From assembly GCA_032718475.1 (NCBI GenBank), contig JAUCBJ010000952.1:1-52017 (forward strand): 52,017 nt of DNA, read 5' to 3'. The stretch's first letter is position 1; every line of letters begins with the position of its first letter. Of this stretch, positions 46,756 to 52,017 are shown piece by piece. Made by a program: the position numbers and the translations under genes. Source of the DNA: Nemertoderma westbladi (Eukaryota > Xenacoelomorpha > Nemertodermatida > Nemertodermatidae). The notes beneath the pieces are model-generated. The model ran no database searches, was not told where the DNA came from, and worked only from the letters and a program-made list of their open reading frames with translations.

Positions 46756-48348
46756 CTAGCGGATAATTGTTTGTCTGATAGTTTCTGTTAATCTGATAGT
46801 TTTCTCCGTTAATTCTTTGTCTAGTGCAGCTTGTTCCACCTGACAGTGTCTTAAGGTTTCGTCTTCTACGGGCGTTGTTGAGGTCATTGGTTGAGGTAGA
46901 CTCTCAAGCCTTCCGGCGTCATCATCTATCGTTGATGGAACCTCTGTCTGACTCCGCTCCTTCTCAAGTTCTACGCTCCGCTGGTGGATTTGCTGCTCCT
47001 TGTGACTTATCATACTCACTACACATGTCGTACTTGTGTCCTTGTTGTGTTTTGTCACTTGTGTAGTATGGTCTTTGTCATGTGAAAAGGAATGAATTGA
47101 AGTTGTAGTTAATAAACTACATGTACTTTGTACATCATCCTCTTCGTCACTTATATCTAGTGTGCGCACAGGCGCTCGAGTAAACCAACCTATCGGCATT
47201 CTTCAGGCGTATGCATTTCCTGCTACGACTACCGATGGTCTGGTTTCCCACACTTGATGTAAATTGAATTGATCTGTCCCGATCAGCATTGCTACCGATC
47301 TATAATTGACAGGACATTCAGGTACACCAAGGTGTCTGAAATACTTACGATCCTCTAAGGATTGTTCCGGCACTGGACCCAGTAGGTTACTAAAGTCCTT
47401 GGTGGCCGCAAAAGTCAAATCCTTAAAGGGTAACAAAGACCTCTCCTTTTCGCTGTGTTGCGATTTCGGAAGAAGAGTGTCTAAGTTTAACTTAACTCGT
47501 GTCACTGGTATTGCACGTTGTCCATGCATACTACTTATGGTGTAACTGACGTTCTTACCTTGTCGGAGATCCGTCACGACATCAGCTACCTTCTCATCCA
47601 CATAGCTGTGAGATGAGGCTGAATCCAGGATAGCGTAGATCCTTTTGCTCCCTTTGGTGCCAGTAATCTTAATAGGAATTACGCTGAAACCTTTTAGTTG
47701 ATCAGTCGTCAGAAGCGCGATCGATGGTTGTTCGTCTCCGACTGAGTATGCGTCGTCGTCCTCGGTTTCTTCGTCAGAAGACCCGGACTGCTCCGGAAAA
47801 CAATCCCGAATATGCGTCACAAAAGTTGGAGTCATTCTCGATTCACGATTCTTGTAGGCTGTATTACATTTCGCTGCTGCTTCCGGGTGTTCCCTAGTGA
47901 AGCGTTTGGTCGGCGTATGGCTGTCTGTATGGAGTAAGCCGTCGTGGTTGCGTCCACAGGAAGGACATGTGTCGGTATTTGGGCAGTCCTTACGGACGTG
48001 TCCGTGTTGCGTACACCGCCAACAAGAGTCCAATGGCCGTATCTGCAGCCATCGTTCTTCCGAGTTTAACTCGCGAAATAACCGACAACCTCTTAACTTA
48101 TGAGTGGTGTGCCGCTTGCCTAGCTGCTCGCAGTATTGGCAACCGCTAAAGACTGTGCTCAGTTGCTGTCTGGTCTGTTTTATCCCAATAGGTGCGGATA
48201 CTCTATTACCGTCCGAAAATTGTCGAGTTTCCGTCGGTGTAGCGTAAGTGGTGGATGTTGTCTGGGGTTTCTGTTGGTTCGAGGATGGTAAGGTTATTCC
48301 CTCCGCTACGATATGTTGGTCAGTATAGTTGGATCGCGTCTCTACCAC
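46756..48348 (-). pseudogene. Gag zinc knuckles, aspartic protease and pol linker
   Basis: Continuous with gag upstream (the first codon is not an ATG start). It has CQYCEQLGKRHTTHKLRGC followed by CWRCTQHGHVRKDC and CPSCGRNH, then a protease domain with active-site-like AILDSASSHSYVDEK. The motif is D-S-A rather than the commoner D-S-G or D-T-G, while copy A has DSG. The domain ends with LIGTDQ. A TGA near 47203 interrupts just before RMPIGWFTRAP; the frame then runs on to about 46756 before shifting into pol. The protease would cut Gag-Pol. Confidence 0.8.
46899..46914 (-). repeat. Dispersed 16-bp word, B copy 7 (degenerate)
   Basis: GACTCTCAAGCCTTCC, three mismatches, read as GRLESLP in the protease-pol linker. 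Confidence 0.5.
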
Positions 48349-48584
48349 CGCTTCCTTGGATATTAAAAGGTATATATCTTCCAGTTTTAAGAATCCACCC
48401 CTTTCTTCGTGCTGGAATTCGATCTTCCTCCATTCCCGACGAAGTCGATGGTGGAGTCTCCCTATGATCTTTAATAGGACTGTAGGAGTGTTCGCGTAGT
48501 CAAGTTGTCCAATTGAGCGTAGTGTAGTAATGGCGTTCTTAATCTCGTCAGCTAATTTCAGTAAGTCAACGGGTTTTGTAATAG

Positions 48585-48603
48585 CCCCCCCCCCCCCCCC
48601 CCC
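48585..48603. repeat. C19 (minus-strand G19) tract in gag core
   Basis: Homopolymer replacing a short Gly stretch between VIEELCK and ITKPVDLL. Confidence 0.9.
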
Positions 48604-49314
48604 TTACAGAGTTCTTCTATCACTGACTTGGCCATACTGACTGTACCTCCGTGAATCGAAGTTAAGCGATCGTACGCTAGTTCGAAGGCGTCTGGTATTC
48701 ACACAGCGATCTGGGATTCAATGTAGTCCACGAACGTGTGCCAATGTTTGGAGCTACCGGAAAACTTAGGTGGTTGTTGCACCGGTAGTCCTTGTCTAGC
48801 TGCGAATTTCGCTATTTCCTCGGCAACATTCAAAGTTTCGCGTCCTTGTTGGGCAATCGAGTTGATGTTTTCTCTTCTTGGCGCTCTTCTTTGTTACAAG
48901 GTGTTTCCTGAGGGTTGCTTTCTTTGCTGCTTCGGGTGTCTAGAGTGTTCAAATTCGATGTTTCGCGAACTATCAGTTTGAGTTTCTTCTAAACGTTCCT
49001 CTATCTGGGCCAACTTGTCTACAACTGGTCGCATTAGATCGGCGAATTGTTGCGTGCTAATCGCGTCCGTTGGTTGTGATGCTTTCTGTGTTGGTGTATT
49101 TTGTGGAGGATTGTCGATAAAGGAATTATCTGAACGCTCACGTTTACATTCGTCAGCCCCTCCTGTTCTAAATACCTCGCGTTCCGGGTAATCCGATTCA
49201 CTCGAAGTACTACTATCACCTGGATACGGTGGCTGACGTGTTCGTGTCCATTGCGTCGTTCGAATTCTAACATTCCATTTCGGAACATCGTTCGCTGGTC
49301 TCCGTTGTTCGGTA

Positions 49315-49330
49315 GGCTCACGAGTCTTCC
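49315..49330 (-). repeat. Dispersed 16-bp word, B copy 8
   Basis: GGCTCACGAGTCTTCC in gag, read as RKTREPTEQ, a different frame from the GRLASLP copies. Confidence 0.85.
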
Positions 49331-49398
49331 TCGAAGTCGTAGATTGCGATGTAAACTGGTTAAACGGTCGCGTTTCCACTGGTCTCTGTTGTTCGGTA

Positions 49399-49414
49399 GG
49401 CTCACAAGTCTTCC
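49399..49414 (-). repeat. Dispersed 16-bp word, B copy 9
   Basis: GGCTCACAAGTCTTCC in gag, read as RKTCEPTEQ, in the second unit of an 84-bp duplication with copy 8. Confidence 0.85.
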
Positions 49415-51085
49415 TCGAAGTCGTAGATTGCGATGTAAACTGAAACGGTGGTCGAGTGACAGCATTTGAATCAACTGGCCGTGTAGGTTTAAACGTCCTT
49501 GGGTACGTGTAGTGCGTAACGGGTTTCGGTGTCGAAGGTGGACTCACCTGTTTAGTTGTCAGTAGTGCAGGTCCAGTCAATAAACTACTACGATCGGTAA
49601 ACGGTGGGTTACTTACCTTGACTTTCAGAATAGGCGATGACGTTGCTCTTGGCGGTATGAACTTGTCCGGAATAACAAACCTGTGTTCCGTCGCACCATA
49701 TAATATATTACTACTACCCGCAATCGAAACAGGTTCCTTAGTCGTAATTGGTGCAAACATAGGAGTTACTTGTGGGAATCTTTGACATAAGTCTTTAACT
49801 AATTGTCGTTCTCGCCCAGGTGCTCCTACACTTCCTTCCTTCATTCGTTCCTGAATTTGGCGGTGCCTTACCTCTATCTGGTCCAAATCGTGTCCGTCTC
49901 GAGATCTCATCGATCGATCGCGGGCTTTAAGATCCAGATCTTCCTTGGCATTTGCTAATTCTCTCGCCTTCCTTTCAAGTTCGAAATGAAGTTTAGCTTC
50001 CTTTTCTCGTTGTTCCGTCTGTTGTTGTTGTGCCTCGAACTTCGCTTGTCGTATAGCTGACTGAGCCTTTATCTGTTGTTTCCTCAACTCGGCTCGAGCT
50101 TCCGAAACTCGCTTTTGTTCTTCCAACAGATAATTCTTCCAACTCAGCTGTTGCTGCTCGTTGCGCTAACTCAGCTGCCGCTGTTCGCTGTGCTATTTCT
50201 AGCTCTAACCTTTCCATCTCAGCTGCTTCTAGTTCTGCTGCTTCTTGCAGATGAGAGATTCTCGCAACATTTGCGACGCGTAGTTTCTCTTCCTCTACAG
50301 CTGCTTGTACCGTCAGTAGTTGAGTTTGTTCCTCAATTTCAAGCTGTCTGTAGAACTGTTGCTGTTGTTGAGAAATTTCTGACGTGACAATACTCACCTC
50401 GCCAATTTCGCTGCAAATACTCACCAGTGATTGATCTAGTATTCCCGGTGCCAGTTCGATTTGTGCGAGTGAAGTTTCCCTCGTAGCCTCCGGCACGGTT
50501 TCCCAATCTCCGACGTCTTCGCCGCACATACGTAAGTGATCCGTCAGATGTTTCAATTGTCCATCCAGCCTATACATTTCCTGTTCTTCCTCGGGTTGCA
50601 ATAATTCGTCCGAAACTGACTCACCTAACAACTGGTCCACTTGTTCCTGTTGTATGTGTCTAATGGTCGACTTAAACTGAATCAGTTTCTCCCTGGCGAT
50701 CATTAATTTCTCGAGGATTCGAAATTGCGTGTCCGCATCCTGTCTTTGTCTAGCTAAATCTTGTAGACTGATTAGGTTATCTACGGACTTATGTACTCTA
50801 CTTTGTACTCTCACCTGTAGAGTGTAGAACTCGAATCGGGACATCGGAGCGGTCAACTCGTCTAATATGCGTTGGCCTTCTCCAATACTCCTGGTAATGT
50901 GCGCCATGTATCCACCGACGCTTCTAACAACGCTTTCCTGGCTTCCTACTGAACTTACCATGTCCGTTTCCCTGTATCTAGGTTGCGGAACAGTTAGAAA
51001 GTCCTCGGTCCTGCCGTCGCCTCGTACTACGGCATCCGGTACTCCCGTTGGATGTACTGGTGACGCACACGGCGTAGGTTCGGTA

Positions 51086-51101
51086 GGCTCACGAGTCTTC
51101 C
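51086..51101 (-). repeat. Dispersed 16-bp word, B copy 10
   Basis: GGCTCACGAGTCTTCC near the gag N-terminus, read as GKTREPTEP. Confidence 0.85.
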
Positions 51102-51189
51102 CCTGTGGTTCTTCCGCTGCTGACCTATCCGCGTCACATGAGTCATAGTCGGTAGGTGTATTCTTCGTATAGTCTTGTTTGTCACTCAT

Positions 51190-51994
51190 TTCGGTAGTTG
51201 TAAGTCAAGTGAGTGTCAAAGTATCGAATTTACCGTATTTATATCAAAAACGGTACTAATTACAGTCATATAAAATTAGCCTACCGGCCGATTTTATAGC
51301 AAATGGATAAAATTAGCCTAAACGGCCAATTTTACAGCAAATAAATGTCACGGTATAAGTATATAATAAAATTAGCCTAACGGCCAATTTTATAACAAAT
51401 AAATCGGATAACGATATACGTTACCAAAATATAAATCAAACACAAATAATACGGACTAATTCAGCAATAAACAAAGAAATCGTACGGAATGCATAAATAC
51501 TTGAGACAGTGGAACCCACAATAATTTTAACTAATACGGTAATGCCTAACTGATTAATGCAACTTTTCAAACTCACCCACTCCAATAATTCTCCAGAAAA
51601 ACAGATTCCCAGATACAAACCGGACGTGAACCTTTCCGTTTCCAGCGCTGCGGACGAAGTGCGATTTTCCCAACCAAAATTGTTGAGTTATCTATCTCCC
51701 AAACTCGTGAAACACGGTCTTGCTCCCGTTACAGTCTAGAAATGAGCTCTGAATCCTGAAAAACAAAAGAGTTTGGTTTTACTTTTACGAAAATTTTGTA
51801 CCGGTACAATATGGTATTTAAACCCTTTTAAACACCGGTATTCAATTCCAAATATTTTACGCGTTTCAAATCAAATTTTATTTCAAAAAATTAGCACTTA
51901 GCTAATCAAATACAAATTTTTACCTCAAAATATAAAATTTTCAAATAACTTTGGTCCTACTGAACCGTAGTTCAGTAAAACACATTCCTACTAT
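51190..51994 (-). other. 5' untranslated leader of copy B
   Basis: About 800 bp without ORFs. Three units of an inverted repeat, AAAATTAGCC/GGCCAATTTT, at 51272-51297, 51309-51333 and 51367-51392. A perfect 8-bp stem, TACTGAAC-CGTA-GTTCAGTA, at 51958-51977 lies 17 bases from the LTR edge. No canonical TGG-starting tRNA primer site is evident next to the LTR. Confidence 0.6.
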
Positions 51995-52017
51995 TGGAAG
52001 AGACAGCAACGTACCCT
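51995..52017 (-). repeat. Start of the second LTR of copy B
   Basis: 23 bases identical to 35942-35964; cut by the window end. Confidence 0.8.

Larger units (their letters stand above)
48349..51189 (-). pseudogene. gag: Gag of copy B
   Basis: Starts MSDKQDYTKN at ATG 51187-51189. The N-terminal 400 residues are acidic to helical, ending in a long coiled coil (QEAAELEAAEMERLELEIAQ). A one-base shift near 50130 moves into the next frame, which continues the coiled coil (RAELRKQQIKAQ). Then comes a Pro/Thr/Arg-rich part with a duplicated TSQSTTSRKT block, then TAA at 48894. Beyond it, in the same frame, lies the BEL gag core: QQPPKFSGSSKHWHTFVDYI, a TGA at 48699-48701, LAYDRLTSIHGGTVSMAKSV, a run of 19 G (48585-48603) that breaks the frame, then LLKLADEIKNAITTLRSIGQ and LHHRLRREW. 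It would form the particle. The breaks make this copy's Gag probably non-functional. Confidence 0.8.
35942..52017 (-). mobile_element. BEL/Pao-like LTR retrotransposon, copy B (over 16 kb)
   Basis: Minus-strand element: gag, knuckles and protease, RT-RNase H-integrase, extra ORF, LTR. The sequence TGGAAGAGACAGCAACGTAC starts at both 35942 and 51995, so the second LTR begins about 23 bases before the window ends. LTR length is unknown. Pol is one long open frame, but gag and the extra ORF carry a few stops. At over 16 kb it is much longer than ordinary BEL/Pao elements, mostly because of the extra ORF, a long pol linker and long UTRs. Confidence 0.85.

Overview
The window is eukaryotic and almost certainly metazoan. 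It holds a spliced, secreted fibrinogen-domain gene with GT-AG introns, an intron-containing Kolobok-type transposase gene, BEL/Pao LTR retrotransposons, piggyBac-type termini and non-LTR retrotransposon pieces. The species cannot be told from sequence alone. The DNA is AT-rich and repeat-dominated: apart from one host gene nearly everything is transposon or satellite.

Layout. 22-5988: a 46-bp satellite of roughly 95 monomers, interrupted by a 1.6-kb TTAA-flanked element (205-1819). 6236-8175: a four-exon gene for a signal-peptide-bearing fibrinogen-related (FReD) protein, reconstructed here from splice sites. 8176-11640: LINE debris, a decayed ORF and several tandem repeats, two with strong inverted-repeat cores. 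11654-13605: the 5' half of a LINE (endonuclease plus start of reverse transcriptase), broken by a BEL/Pao-like element. 13600 to at least 27243: copy A of that element, minus strand, decayed and lacking RT, RNase H and most of integrase. 27244-31469: an apparently intact Kolobok-type DNA transposon with a two-exon, 646-codon transposase. 31466-33035: a non-autonomous piggyBac-type element sharing a TTAA with the Kolobok. 33036-35640: unassigned. 35700-35941: the 3' end of a LINE. 35942-52017: copy B of the BEL/Pao-like element, minus strand; only the first bases of its second LTR are inside the window, so it is longer than 16 kb.

Read on the minus strand, copy B runs gag (coiled-coil, BEL gag core), zinc knuckles and aspartic protease, then one 1281-codon ORF for RT, RNase H and BEL integrase, then an extra ORF of about 1,200 codons where an envelope gene would sit. 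The extra protein has no signal peptide or membrane segment that I can see. It has a Cys/His cluster, three CCHC-type knuckles and an RG-rich tail, so it looks nucleic-acid binding. Copy A carries a diverged copy of the same 3' half (LTR, extra ORF, integrase C-terminus) joined to an unrelated-looking gag and protease.

The most unusual signal is a 16-bp word, GGCTCRCGAGTCTTCC. It occurs 14 times, only in these two elements: ten copies in B and four in A. It falls in untranslated DNA and inside gag, pol and the extra ORF, in different reading frames, and one copy is present in B but absent from the aligned site in A. It behaves like a short inserting or converting module. I know of no description of it.
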